A DNA stretch of 64,000 nt. Source: an uncultured Carboxylicivirga sp. Lineage in GTDB: Bacteria > Bacteroidota > Bacteroidia > Bacteroidales > Marinilabiliaceae. The stretch spans positions 1,054,001 to 1,118,000 of the forward strand of contig NZ_OY771430.1 of the NCBI RefSeq assembly GCF_963674565.1. Reading direction: 5' to 3'. This document shows positions 26,572 to 35,883 of the stretch, piece by piece. Below the pieces are notes generated by a model. The model searched no databases. It saw only the letters and a program-made list of their open reading frames with translations, and was not told the DNA's origin. The stretch's first letter is position 1. Every line of letters starts with the position of its first letter. The position numbers were made by a program, and so were the translations under genes.

Positions 26572-27585
26572 ATGGAAAGAATTTTACTTATCCTGTTACT
26601 TATAACAGGTTTTAATGCTTATGCACAAATACCTGAAGGTTATTATTCATCAACAAGTGGATTGGACGGAGTTCAGCTTAAAGATGCATTGTATAATATT
26701 ATTAAAGGACACACTGAATATTATTATACTTCGAGTTCAACAGATACATGGGATATCTTAAAAGATGCAGATAAAGATCCGAATAATGGAGAGAATGTAA
26801 TTCTTATTTATTCAGGAGAGAGCGTTAATGCGGCACAGGAATATAATAATGGCAATGGATGGACGCGTGAACATGTTTGGGCTAAGTCCAGAGGTGATTT
26901 TGGTACAGATAAAGGTCCCGGAACAGACTGTCATAATTTGAAAGCCTGCAGCAGTTCATTAAACAGCACTCGTAGCAATAGAGCCTTTGGTGAGAATGGA
27001 GGAGAGGTATGGTATAATAACAATTTTACAGGATGCTATGTGGGTTCTGATTACACTTTCGAGCCACGGGATGTGATGAAAGGAGATGTTGCCCGAATAA
27101 TTTTTTATATGGCTACCAGGTATAATGGAGATGATGGTGAGCCAAACCTGGATTTGACTGAATTGATTTTACCAACTACTGATAAACAGCCTGTACATGG
27201 AGTTAAAAGTATCTTGTTAAAATGGCATAAGGAGGATCCGGTCGATGATTTTGAAATAAACAGAAATAATGTGGTTTATTCATATCAGCATAATCGTAAT
27301 CCTTTTGTTGATCATCCTGATTTTGTTGATTTAATATGGGGTAATGCAACAGCTGTTCAAAAAGTTTCTTCAGCCTTTAAAAATGTAAAATACATTGTTA
27401 AAGGCACGAGCTTACACATTGAGTCTGCCATTTTAATTAATAAGGTTGATATATATAACATGGCTGGACAAAAGGTTAATACCAAACAGCTAGGAGGAGT
27501 TTATGAAACTGATTTAAAATTAACTAATAAAGGGATATATATTGTTGTAATAGATAATGATAAGACCCTAAAAGTTTGTATGTAG
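26572..27585 (+). CDS. Secreted endonuclease I-family nuclease with type IX secretion C-terminal domain
   Basis: A 337-residue protein. Residues 1-18 are a signal peptide ending NAYAQ. The nuclease core (about 20-255) contains WTREHVWAKSRGDFG and TDCHNLKACSSSLNSTRSN, the His-Asn metal site of the EndA/Vvn (endonuclease I) family, and RNPFVDHPDFVDLIW at its end, typical of bacterial members. The last about 75 residues resemble a T9SS type A sorting domain: VDIYNMAGQKV, a middle strand, then NKGIYIVVIDNDK. It is thus likely secreted across the outer membrane to degrade extracellular DNA, RNA or both for nutrients. Confidence 0.9.
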   Translation: MERILLILLLITGFNAYAQIPEGYYSSTSGLDGVQLKDALYNIIKGHTEYYYTSSSTDTWDILKDADKDPNNGENVILIYSGESVNAAQEYNNGNGWTREHVWAKSRGDFGTDKGPGTDCHNLKACSSSLNSTRSNRAFGENGGEVWYNNNFTGCYVGSDYTFEPRDVMKGDVARIIFYMATRYNGDDGEPNLDLTELILPTTDKQPVHGVKSILLKWHKEDPVDDFEINRNNVVYSYQHNRNPFVDHPDFVDLIWGNATAVQKVSSAFKNVKYIVKGTSLHIESAILINKVDIYNMAGQKVNTKQLGGVYETDLKLTNKGIYIVVIDNDKTLKVCM

Positions 27586-27609
27586 TTTTTTAGAGAGTTA
27601 GCAAATAAA

Positions 27610-27642
27610 AAAATGGCCGGTGTTTCATTCATCGGCCATTTT
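27610..27642. terminator. Bidirectional terminator between convergent genes
   Basis: AAAATGGCCG (27610-27619) pairs with CGGCCATTTT (27633-27642) over a 13-nt loop. A/T tracts on both sides let it serve the endonuclease gene and the converging dipeptidase gene. Confidence 0.82.
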
Positions 27643-27661
27643 CATTTTGTAATATTCTATG

Positions 27662-29344
27662 CTATTTGCTTTTTGGCAACTCCCGCATTTTTAATTTATC
27701 GCCAGCATCTTTAACAACCGAACGATAAAAGTCTTCAGAATAACCTGGAAATTTAGCATGTGCTGGATTTCCATGCTCATTGCGTTTAAATACTCCGTTT
27801 TCTTCTTCGTGAAGGTTTCCATCATTATATTTTACTAAAAGAAACTCTCCTAGTGATCGCCATCTGTCCGTAACAATCTCAGCCTGATTACAGGAGAAAT
27901 CAGTTAAAAATTGCCTTGCCAGAGCAGGATTCTGGTCATACAATGCTTTGGCCGATTGATCAATAGCAACAGTATATGCTGTTAAGTTATCTTCCAATTC
28001 TTTCTGTACCTTTTTAATGTCTTCTATCATGAAGTTATAACGACTATACGCTTGGTTACTCACCCAGGTAAAAACCCAGAATGAAGCGTCCCATGAGAAG
28101 GTAAGTAAATCCCCATTACCTTGAGAAAGACAATATGGAACATTCAGCATGCCAGCATACATCGGCATATAAACGGTAGACGCAGCATCATCAACACCAA
28201 ACCAGAATATACCACCAATATGCGAAGGTAGCCAGTTTCGCATTTGTGCAACAAAAGAAAAACCAGTTTGCTGTGTAGCTATGGCGCGTTCGTTGAAATA
28301 GGTTTCGTCATCAACTTTCCATGTCAACGGACGGAAACGATAAGGTATACCATAAGGGCCAGCACCAGCATCTTTCGTCATATCCAAAGGAGTATCTTCG
28401 TAATGGTCACGCATAATATTCATTACATCACGGTGCGAAACTTTGCGGTTAGGTTTAATGAATAAAGGCATGCGGTTAGTTGAATTACCCTGAGCATATT
28501 CAACGTAATCTCCCATTTCTTCAGGATTCATAATGTTAAATGCGCTCCAAACACGGGCTTCACAAAAACGAACAGCTCCAAAGTCAATTGGGGCATAGGC
28601 GTCTGAAAAGCTAAAATCCTTCTTCTTACCGTCGAAGTATCCTTTTTCTTTTGCAAATTCATAAACGTCTTTTGAATGAAATACTTTAGCAGCCGGATCA
28701 TTAAATCTGTTTTCTTTCTGAAATTCAAAGGTTGTTATTCTAGCCTGATTGGCGTGAGCTGATACATATCCATCAGGAATTTGTATTGCTACCCAATTAG
28801 CGCCCTTTATTCCTGCACCTTTGCCTATGAGTTCCATAATCCATACTTCATTGGCATCGGCAATTGAGAATGATTCTCCTGAGCTGTAATAACCATATTC
28901 TTCAACAAGACTGGTCATTATTTTAATTGCTTCTCGTGCCGTTCTTGATCGTTGTAAAGCAATGTATATCAAACTTCCGTAATCAATCAGACCTTCTGGG
29001 TTTTGAAGTTCTTCACGACCGCCGAAAGTGGTTTCCCCAATGGTAACCTGGTGTTCGTTCATATTGCCAATAACTGAATATGTTTGTTTGGCTTGAGCAA
29101 TTTGTCCAAGGTATTTGCCGGTATCCCATTCATGAACATCCAATAATGTTCCATCTTCATATGTTGCAGCTGGCCAAAAATATAGCTCACCATACAAATC
29201 GTGTGAATCGGCAGCATATGAAATCATCGTAGATCCATCTACGGATGCATTTTTTGTAATAAGAATATTTGTGCAAGCTTCTCCCGGAATAAAATTCAGC
29301 CATGTTATCATAAATGCAGATGCAAGAGCTGTGAGTTTTTTCAT
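27662..29344 (-). CDS. C69-family dipeptidase (Ntn hydrolase), paralogue 1
   Basis: A 560-residue protein from ATG 29344; the frame is open 36 bases further but without a good start. A signal peptide (about 1-23) ends at GEA, directly before Cys24 in CTNILITKNASVDGSTM. In the C69/PepD family that Cys becomes the N-terminal nucleophile. The remaining family blocks are present, including GGREELQNPEGLIDYGSLIY and SRTAREAIKIM. Expected activity is hydrolysis of dipeptides in the periplasm or at the cell surface. A second family member lies 2.2 kb away on the same strand beyond a PAS kinase gene. Confidence 0.88.
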   Translation of the reverse strand: MKKLTALASAFMITWLNFIPGEACTNILITKNASVDGSTMISYAADSHDLYGELYFWPAATYEDGTLLDVHEWDTGKYLGQIAQAKQTYSVIGNMNEHQVTIGETTFGGREELQNPEGLIDYGSLIYIALQRSRTAREAIKIMTSLVEEYGYYSSGESFSIADANEVWIMELIGKGAGIKGANWVAIQIPDGYVSAHANQARITTFEFQKENRFNDPAAKVFHSKDVYEFAKEKGYFDGKKKDFSFSDAYAPIDFGAVRFCEARVWSAFNIMNPEEMGDYVEYAQGNSTNRMPLFIKPNRKVSHRDVMNIMRDHYEDTPLDMTKDAGAGPYGIPYRFRPLTWKVDDETYFNERAIATQQTGFSFVAQMRNWLPSHIGGIFWFGVDDAASTVYMPMYAGMLNVPYCLSQGNGDLLTFSWDASFWVFTWVSNQAYSRYNFMIEDIKKVQKELEDNLTAYTVAIDQSAKALYDQNPALARQFLTDFSCNQAEIVTDRWRSLGEFLLVKYNDGNLHEEENGVFKRNEHGNPAHAKFPGYSEDFYRSVVKDAGDKLKMRELPKSK

Positions 29345-29539
29345 CTTCAAAATATTTTTTATTGGTTCATTGAATGGCAAATATAAGAATTCTGCTTTTG
29401 CAGAGTATGAGTTTTGTTAGGTTATCAATTTTATAGCACAATTGAGGTTAGTGAATTATGATTTTACCAATTAATAACATTCAATTGATTAAAACTTATT
29501 CGTTTAAATTTGTCTCTTTCACCGGAATTCGTTAATGTT

Positions 29540-29555
29540 GTATTACTTGTAATAC
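29540..29555. promoter_or_regulatory. Inverted repeat upstream of the PAS kinase gene
   Basis: GTATTAC (29540-29546) and GTAATAC (29549-29555) are perfect 7-bp arms around TT, 75 bp before the start codon at 29630. This has the look of a dimeric regulator site. The regulator is unknown. Confidence 0.35.
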
Positions 29556-29629
29556 GCATCCTGCTTGCCAGCAGTGTAATGGTAGTTGCAATATACAGGT
29601 ATTTGGATTTTAATTTGAGATAGAGGTAT

Positions 29630-31441
29630 ATGGGGATTTCTGGTGAGTTGAGAGCAGCCTTGGATCAATCCGCAAGAATCATTGTATTTACTGATGATCG
29701 GGGAACTATTTTGTATGTCAATAATGCCTTTGTTAAGAGGTATGGATATACAGAAAAGGAGATATTGGGCCAAAACTCACGTTTTTTTAATACCGGATAC
29801 CACGATGATCAATTTTACTCTGAGATGTGGAACACCATTAAAAATGGTGAAAACTGGGAAGGAGTCTTTCGTAACAGAACCAAAGCAGGTAAATATATTT
29901 GGGAAAGAGCTACTATAAACCCTGTAAAAAATGATCTTGGCATAATAACTGGTTTCCTTGCAATTAAAGAGGATGTGACCAATCAAAGAGCCATTTCTGA
30001 TCAGATCGAAAAAGATCATTATTTTCTGGAAGAGTTATTTTCAAATTCACCGGTGGGAATTGCTATTGTTGAACCCATTTATACTGACGAGGGTAAACTT
30101 GAAGATTTGTTAATTATAAAAGCAAATCCTTCTGCAGGTAGAATAACTGACAAATTAGGACTAGTTGGACTTACCATTAAAGAGTTTATGCCCGAAGATA
30201 CCATAACTCCTGAACGATTAAGAATTATGCTTAATCGAAAGTTTTCCTTCGAAACTCATTTAAAGGAAATAGGTAAATATCTTAGGTTCAGATCGTTCCC
30301 ATTTGGTAAAGATAATATCTGTATCTTCTTTTATGATGTTAGTCATTATATGTCATCAATTAAGGCCTTGGAGGCTAGTGAAGAACGTTACTTTAAAGTT
30401 GTTGAGGATTCTCCGGCATTGATCAGTCGTTACGATGAAAACGGTATTTTGCGATATGTTAATTATCAATACTGTAGCCTTTTTAATGCTCAACACAGTG
30501 ATTTGGTTGGAACCAGTTTTCTGAATCAGATACCTGAGGATGAGCGAAAAGAAGTTTGGGGTAGTATTCAAAATTTAACCCCTGAAAATCCATACAGTGA
30601 GGTTGAATTACGAGTAGTTCTGAAAGATGGATCTGTTAGATGGTTGCACAGGTTAGACAGAGCATTAATTGATTCCAATGGCAAAATATTTGAATTTCAG
30701 TCGGTAGCCATGGACATCACAACTGTGAAGCAAACTGAAGATAACCTTAAAAAACTGAATAACACAAAAGATAAGCTATTTTCTATTATTGCTCATGATG
30801 TTAAAAATCCTTTTAATTCCATCTTAGGTTTTGCTACCTTATTACGAAAAAATATTGATCAGTATAGTAAGGACCAAATAAAGGAATATGTAGAAAGAAT
30901 TTTGTCATCGAGCGAAAATTTATATAAGCTTCTTGATGACCTACTCATCTGGGCAAAATCGCAATTAGGGCATATGACTGTATCAAAGCAAAAAATGCAA
31001 TTGTCCTCATTGGTTTTAGAAGCGTTTGATAGCTTTGCTATTCAAGCCAACGAAAAAGGGGTAAAGCTGATAAACGATGTTGATTCAGAAATTTATGTTG
31101 AAGCAGATATGGAAATGATGCGTTTTGTTATACGCAATCTGGTACATAATGGTATTAAGTTTACTGATTCAGAAGGGAAAGTTACCTGTTCTTGTTTTAC
31201 TAATGGTAGTTATGAGATATTATCGATAAAAGATACTGGTATTGGCATTAAACCCCAAAAGTTGGCTAATCTGTTTGATATTGGTGAGTTTATGGCAACT
31301 GCCGGTACTGCACAGGAAAAAGGCACAGGCATTGGGTTGAATTTATCGCGAGAGCTGGTTGAAAAAAACGGTGGTAAGATAAAAGTAGATAGTGAAGTTG
31401 GGGTTGGAACTGAATTTAAAGTATACCTACCAAAATCATAA
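29630..31441 (+). CDS. Cytosolic PAS-domain sensor histidine kinase
   Basis: A 603-residue kinase without membrane helices. PAS domain 1 (about 10-125) carries ILYVNNAFVKRYGYTEKEIL and IKEDVT as the PAC end. A more divergent PAS-like block spans about 130-245, and PAS domain 3 about 250-375 (SPALISRYDENGILRYVN). The H-box is FSIIAHDVKNPFNSILGFAT. The HATPase has IRNLVHNGIKFTD, IKDTGIGI and KGTGIGLNLSRELVEKNGG. PAS 1 resembles those that bind heme or flavin, but no cofactor residue is certain. No regulator gene is adjacent. It lies between two C69 dipeptidase genes and converges on the second. Confidence 0.93.
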   Translation: MGISGELRAALDQSARIIVFTDDRGTILYVNNAFVKRYGYTEKEILGQNSRFFNTGYHDDQFYSEMWNTIKNGENWEGVFRNRTKAGKYIWERATINPVKNDLGIITGFLAIKEDVTNQRAISDQIEKDHYFLEELFSNSPVGIAIVEPIYTDEGKLEDLLIIKANPSAGRITDKLGLVGLTIKEFMPEDTITPERLRIMLNRKFSFETHLKEIGKYLRFRSFPFGKDNICIFFYDVSHYMSSIKALEASEERYFKVVEDSPALISRYDENGILRYVNYQYCSLFNAQHSDLVGTSFLNQIPEDERKEVWGSIQNLTPENPYSEVELRVVLKDGSVRWLHRLDRALIDSNGKIFEFQSVAMDITTVKQTEDNLKKLNNTKDKLFSIIAHDVKNPFNSILGFATLLRKNIDQYSKDQIKEYVERILSSSENLYKLLDDLLIWAKSQLGHMTVSKQKMQLSSLVLEAFDSFAIQANEKGVKLINDVDSEIYVEADMEMMRFVIRNLVHNGIKFTDSEGKVTCSCFTNGSYEILSIKDTGIGIKPQKLANLFDIGEFMATAGTAQEKGTGIGLNLSRELVEKNGGKIKVDSEVGVGTEFKVYLPKS

Positions 31442-31442
31442 A

Positions 31443-31482
31443 AAAAACTGTGATCCCAATAAATTGCAGAATCACAGTTTTT
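31443..31482. terminator. Bidirectional terminator
   Basis: AAAAACTGTGAT (31443-31454) pairs with ATCACAGTTTTT (31471-31482), a 12-bp perfect stem between the PAS kinase gene and the converging dipeptidase gene. Confidence 0.85.
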
Positions 31483-31500
31483 ATATAAATCTCTTTTCGA

Positions 31501-33078
31501 TTAAAACTTCTCGTCATATTTAGTCCATAAATCATCGCCTATTTGCCAGGCTTTATTAACTACTTTATTTCCCCATTCACTGGTGTATCTTGTTAAAAAA
31601 GCTATGGTTTGTTTTGGATTCATACTCATGGCGTTTCGTTCAGTCTCAGTCTGTTTTTCGAATATTTCTTCTTGAAGTGGAATAAGTTCCTTATCTACAT
31701 CATGCCGGGCATCGTTCCATCTTAATGAAGCTAATGTGCTCAAGCGATTAAATGCCCACCAGGCTGAATTTCGATTGAATCCATTTCTACCGGGTGTTTT
31801 ATAGGATTCCGGTAAATCAGAAACACAACAATAGATTGGAATGTAAACAGAAGTTGCAATATTATCCTGGGCAAACCAAACAACTCCACCAATTTCATCT
31901 GGCAGCCAATCACGACTTTGAGTAATGGTTCCATACATGGTGTACCAGCGGGCAATGGTTCTTTCGCCCAACTTGCCCCAACCTCCGTTTATATTATGCA
32001 AGTCATATTTATCGTAAGGCATAAATGGGTTTGCATATGGGTGAGGAATTGTATCTCCATCCTCCGTAACTTTTTTCATATGACCAACCATGTCGTATGG
32101 TGTTCCTTCATAATAATCCTTGAACATCTCAACCATTTTTTCTAATGTGATCTTGTCGTCAGGCTTAACCGAAAAAGGATAATCTCTGGCTTCGGGGTCA
32201 AGATGTAACGATGGTGCAGCAAGACTCAATACTCTCCATTCGCGACGGGTTGCAGCTTTTGATTCTCTTCCTTCGGGTGCATAGGCATCAGCAAAGCGGA
32301 ATGGTTTTGATGAAGAACTCCACGAACTGTCTCGTGCCATATCAAACAGGTTCTTCGAATACATAAAGTAGTCGGTATTGATTGTGTCAATCTCCTGAAT
32401 GCGAGCAGCATTGGCATTAACACTAATATGATCGTCTGGTACTCGTTGAGCTACCCAAATAGATCCTACGTTGTCTTTTCCAGGACCAACTATTTCCAGG
32501 TGCCACACTTCTTTTTTATCAGCGATGGTAAGGCATTCACCATAATCGCTATACCCATATTTTTGAGTCAGATCGTCAGTCATTTTAATAGCTTCCCGAG
32601 CTGTTGAACATCGCTGTAGCATTAGTTGTATCAGTCTTTGGCAATCAATCAATCCTTTTCCTGATACCAGGCATTCCCGTCCACCAAAGGTAGATTCGCC
32701 AATGGCTAACTGTTTGGTATTCATACATGGATAAGCAGAGTTGATATATCCATACGTTTCCTTTACCTGAGGTATGTGACCAACTTCAACATGTTTATAA
32801 GCAGGCATCTTGCGCGAATCATCATTTTCGCGTTTGTACATAGTTACTTTATCACGTCTGCCATGTTTTTCACCCGGAACAATGTTTACCCATGATCGGG
32901 TTCTATGGCTATCATCGGTATGAGAAGTCATTACCGAACCATCGTATGTAGCTTTTTTACCAACCGTAATGGTAGTGCATCCTTCTGGTACTCCGGCTTC
33001 CCAGTCTGCTTTTATTTGAGCTGAAAGTGTTAATTGTACTAGTGTAAACAGTGAGATTAAGGCTAATTTAGCTTGCAT
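31501..33078 (-). CDS. C69-family dipeptidase (Ntn hydrolase), paralogue 2
   Basis: A 525-residue protein from ATG 33078 (a TTG three codons upstream is less likely). The signal peptide ends near LSAQ (residue 21). Unlike paralogue 1, about 13 residues separate the cleavage site from Cys34 in GCTTITVGKKATYDGSVMT, so a propeptide must be removed to free the nucleophile. Conserved blocks include GGRECLVSGKGLIDCQRLIQ and CSTAREAIKMTDDL. It is expected to be a periplasmic dipeptidase. Its sequence differs enough from paralogue 1 to suggest a distinct substrate range. Confidence 0.9.
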   Translation of the reverse strand: MQAKLALISLFTLVQLTLSAQIKADWEAGVPEGCTTITVGKKATYDGSVMTSHTDDSHRTRSWVNIVPGEKHGRRDKVTMYKRENDDSRKMPAYKHVEVGHIPQVKETYGYINSAYPCMNTKQLAIGESTFGGRECLVSGKGLIDCQRLIQLMLQRCSTAREAIKMTDDLTQKYGYSDYGECLTIADKKEVWHLEIVGPGKDNVGSIWVAQRVPDDHISVNANAARIQEIDTINTDYFMYSKNLFDMARDSSWSSSSKPFRFADAYAPEGRESKAATRREWRVLSLAAPSLHLDPEARDYPFSVKPDDKITLEKMVEMFKDYYEGTPYDMVGHMKKVTEDGDTIPHPYANPFMPYDKYDLHNINGGWGKLGERTIARWYTMYGTITQSRDWLPDEIGGVVWFAQDNIATSVYIPIYCCVSDLPESYKTPGRNGFNRNSAWWAFNRLSTLASLRWNDARHDVDKELIPLQEEIFEKQTETERNAMSMNPKQTIAFLTRYTSEWGNKVVNKAWQIGDDLWTKYDEKF

Positions 33079-33202
33079 ATGAGTCAATTGTTTTAGTAAG
33101 TTTATGTATGTAACACCAAAAACAAAAATATAAAATGTAAACGGTAGTACATCTTTTTAGTTCTTTTAAAATATTAAGAAGCGGTAAAACGTTTTGATTT
33201 TA

Positions 33203-33210
33203 TAAATTTG
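33203..33210 (+). promoter_or_regulatory. Candidate -7 element for the AsmA-like gene
   Basis: TAAATTTG matches TAnnTTTG exactly, 39 bp before ATG 33249. Confidence 0.45.
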
Positions 33211-33248
33211 AATAATTGCAAACATCAATTAATAATTATCTACTGGAT

Positions 33249-35756
33249 ATGAATAAAGTATTAAAGATTTTATTGGGAATTATACTCGGTGTTTTTATTC
33301 TGTTATTAATTCTTCCAATTTTATTTAAAGGAAAGATTGAAAGTGTTGTAAAAGATGAAATTAATAAACAGGTAAATGCCAGAGTTGATTACGAATCGTT
33401 CTCGTTATCTTTCATCAAAGGATTTCCGAATATTTACATAGGATTAAACGGTTTAAGTGTTGTTGGAAACGAACCTTTTGAGATGGATACATTGCTTTCG
33501 TTTAATGAATTCTCAGTGAAGGTTGACTTAATCAGTGCTATTTCGGGCGATATAGAAGTGAATTCAGTGTTACTCGACAAGATGAAACTCAATGCTATTG
33601 TTTTGGCTGATTCGACAGCTAACTGGGATATCATGAAAGAAAGTACAGATGATGAAGTAGATGAAGAGTCAGAAAAAACGCAAGAAGAGAGTTTTAAGGT
33701 TCTACTCAAGTCGTTTAAGGTAACAGATGCTTCTATTAATTATATCGATAACACAATGGCCTTGAAAAGCCGGATCAGCGGATTTAATATGAATATGTCG
33801 GGGGATATGTCTGACATTGTTACTAATATTAAGGTTAATTCTGAAATTTCGGGTGTTACGATTGAGTACGACGGCATCAAATATTTGAATAATACACAAA
33901 TGGGATTGGACGCTATTATTAACGCCAATTTGGAGAAGATGCTGTTTGCCTTGAATGAAAATGAATTAAGAGTTAATAAAATGGCATTACAGTTAGACGG
34001 TTCAGTTGGTGTGCTGGATGACAAGTATGCCATTGATCTATCAATGAAAACTAAAAATACTGACTTTAAATCATTGCTTGCCCTGGTTCCTGAAGAATAC
34101 ATGAAGGACTTGGAGAATTTAAAAACAGATGGTGAATTGCAATTAAATGGTATTGTGAAGGGCGATTATATCGATGAAGACCATCTGCCTGCATTTAATC
34201 TTAAGTTGGCTGTAAGAGATGGTATGATTCAATATCCTGATTTACCAAAATCAATTAATGATATAAATATCGCATTAAAAATTGATAATCAGGGAGGAAG
34301 TGCTGATAATACCTTTAGTGAACTGGAGAAATTTCATTTCGAACTGGGAGGAAATCCTTTTGATGCCTCATTACTTGTTACAACTCCTGTAAGTAACCTA
34401 ACTTTTAAAGGTAAGGTTGATGGTAAGATTGATTTGACTTCTCTGGAAGATGTAGTTCCGCTTGATAGTGTTGAGCTGAAGGGTTTAATTGAAGCACACG
34501 TTTCGCTTGATGGCAATACTGCCTTAATTGATGAAGATAAATATGACGAGATTCAGTCAAATGGAACAGTAAACATGAAAGGTTTTAGTTATAGCGATAA
34601 TGAATTACCATATATTATTGGAATAAGTGATGCAGAAATGGAATTTACTCCAAAATACATGGAACTGAAAGCTTTCGAATCAAAAATTGGTAATAGTGAT
34701 TTTTCACTCAAAGGAAAACTGGAGAATTATCTGTCATATGCTTTAAGTGAAGGTGTTTTGAAAGGTAAATTAAGTCATCAGTCATCACTTATTGATTCCA
34801 ATGAATTTTTATATGACTCATCTACTGAAGAAGTTACGGAATCAGAAGACTCGGTCAGTCTTCAAATAATTGAAGTTCCAAAAAATCTTGATTTGGTGTT
34901 GACTTCCGAAATTAAGCACTTGAAATACGATAAATTGGATGTAACCAATGTTGATGGAAAAATTACTGTCAGGAATGGTGCTGTTGTTTTAGATGGTTTG
35001 GACATGAATACAATGGGAGGTAAGTTGACTATGGATGGTCAGTATAATACTGCTGATCTAGATCGCCCATTTGTAGATTTTGCTTTCTCTGGTAAAAACA
35101 TAGATATTAACAAAGCTGCCAATTCTTTCAGTATTGTTGATTCGATGATGCCTATTGCTAAAAATGCAGCCGGACTAGTGTCTCCTAACTTTAAATATTA
35201 TAGTCTTCTTTCGGATGATTTTATGCCAATAATATCAAGTATTGATGGTGGAGGAAATATTAAATCGGATGGAGTACAGGTTTCCGATTCAAAAATTCAA
35301 AATGGAATTGCAGCACTGGTGCGTGATGATAGATATAAAGTGATGAAGGCTGAGGATTTCAATATAAAGTTTACCATTGATAAAGGCAATGTGATTGTTG
35401 AACCTTTTAAAACAAAGGTGTATGGTAAAACTATTGAAATTGAAGGAAAACAGGGTGTTGATCAGTCCATTGATTATCGAATTACCATGCCTGTAGCGCG
35501 TCAGGAGGTGGCCAATATGGCTGGTTTGATGGGAATGAATCTGCCGACTTCAGGTGATGATTTGATGGTTGATGTAATCGTAAAAGGAACCGTGAAAGAT
35601 CCTCAATTATCTCTAAACCTTGAAAAAGCCCAGAAAGAAGTGGGTAAAGAATTAGAAAAAGAGGCGGGTAAGGCTGTTAAGAAATTATTGGAAGATCCTG
35701 ATGCGCAAAAGAAAGTGGAAGAATTGACCAAAAAATTTAAAAGTATATTCAAATAA
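33249..35756 (+). CDS. AsmA-family inner-membrane-anchored envelope protein
   Basis: An 835-residue protein from ATG 33249; a frame start 33 bases upstream is not ATG-supported. One N-terminal helix (ILLGIILGVFILLLILPILF) anchors a long periplasmic beta-rich body. The opening KGKIESVVKDEINKQVNARV and the segment after it match the AsmA N-terminal region. The C-terminal part (KIEGKQGVDQSIDYRITMPV) matches the AsmA_2 region, followed by a Lys/Glu-rich helical tail. Related proteins (AsmA, TamB, YhdP) form groove-like bridges for lipid movement between membranes. A role in outer-membrane lipid homeostasis is inferred. Confidence 0.88.
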   Translation: MNKVLKILLGIILGVFILLLILPILFKGKIESVVKDEINKQVNARVDYESFSLSFIKGFPNIYIGLNGLSVVGNEPFEMDTLLSFNEFSVKVDLISAISGDIEVNSVLLDKMKLNAIVLADSTANWDIMKESTDDEVDEESEKTQEESFKVLLKSFKVTDASINYIDNTMALKSRISGFNMNMSGDMSDIVTNIKVNSEISGVTIEYDGIKYLNNTQMGLDAIINANLEKMLFALNENELRVNKMALQLDGSVGVLDDKYAIDLSMKTKNTDFKSLLALVPEEYMKDLENLKTDGELQLNGIVKGDYIDEDHLPAFNLKLAVRDGMIQYPDLPKSINDINIALKIDNQGGSADNTFSELEKFHFELGGNPFDASLLVTTPVSNLTFKGKVDGKIDLTSLEDVVPLDSVELKGLIEAHVSLDGNTALIDEDKYDEIQSNGTVNMKGFSYSDNELPYIIGISDAEMEFTPKYMELKAFESKIGNSDFSLKGKLENYLSYALSEGVLKGKLSHQSSLIDSNEFLYDSSTEEVTESEDSVSLQIIEVPKNLDLVLTSEIKHLKYDKLDVTNVDGKITVRNGAVVLDGLDMNTMGGKLTMDGQYNTADLDRPFVDFAFSGKNIDINKAANSFSIVDSMMPIAKNAAGLVSPNFKYYSLLSDDFMPIISSIDGGGNIKSDGVQVSDSKIQNGIAALVRDDRYKVMKAEDFNIKFTIDKGNVIVEPFKTKVYGKTIEIEGKQGVDQSIDYRITMPVARQEVANMAGLMGMNLPTSGDDLMVDVIVKGTVKDPQLSLNLEKAQKEVGKELEKEAGKAVKKLLEDPDAQKKVEELTKKFKSIFK

Positions 35757-35780
35757 GAGAAATAATCATTTGTGTAAAAA

Positions 35781-35810
35781 GGGCTGCATTATCGCAGCTC
35801 TTTTGTTTTT
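35781..35810 (+). terminator. Intrinsic terminator after the AsmA-like gene
   Basis: GGGCTGC (35781-35787) and GCAGCTC (35794-35800) form a 7-bp stem with one G-T pair, followed by TTTTGTTTTT. Confidence 0.82.
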
Positions 35811-35883
35811 ATTAAGGTCAAAATCCTTACTTTTATCTTAAGTTAATCAAAATTGGTTGATTAAGAATTTAACAAACGAATTT

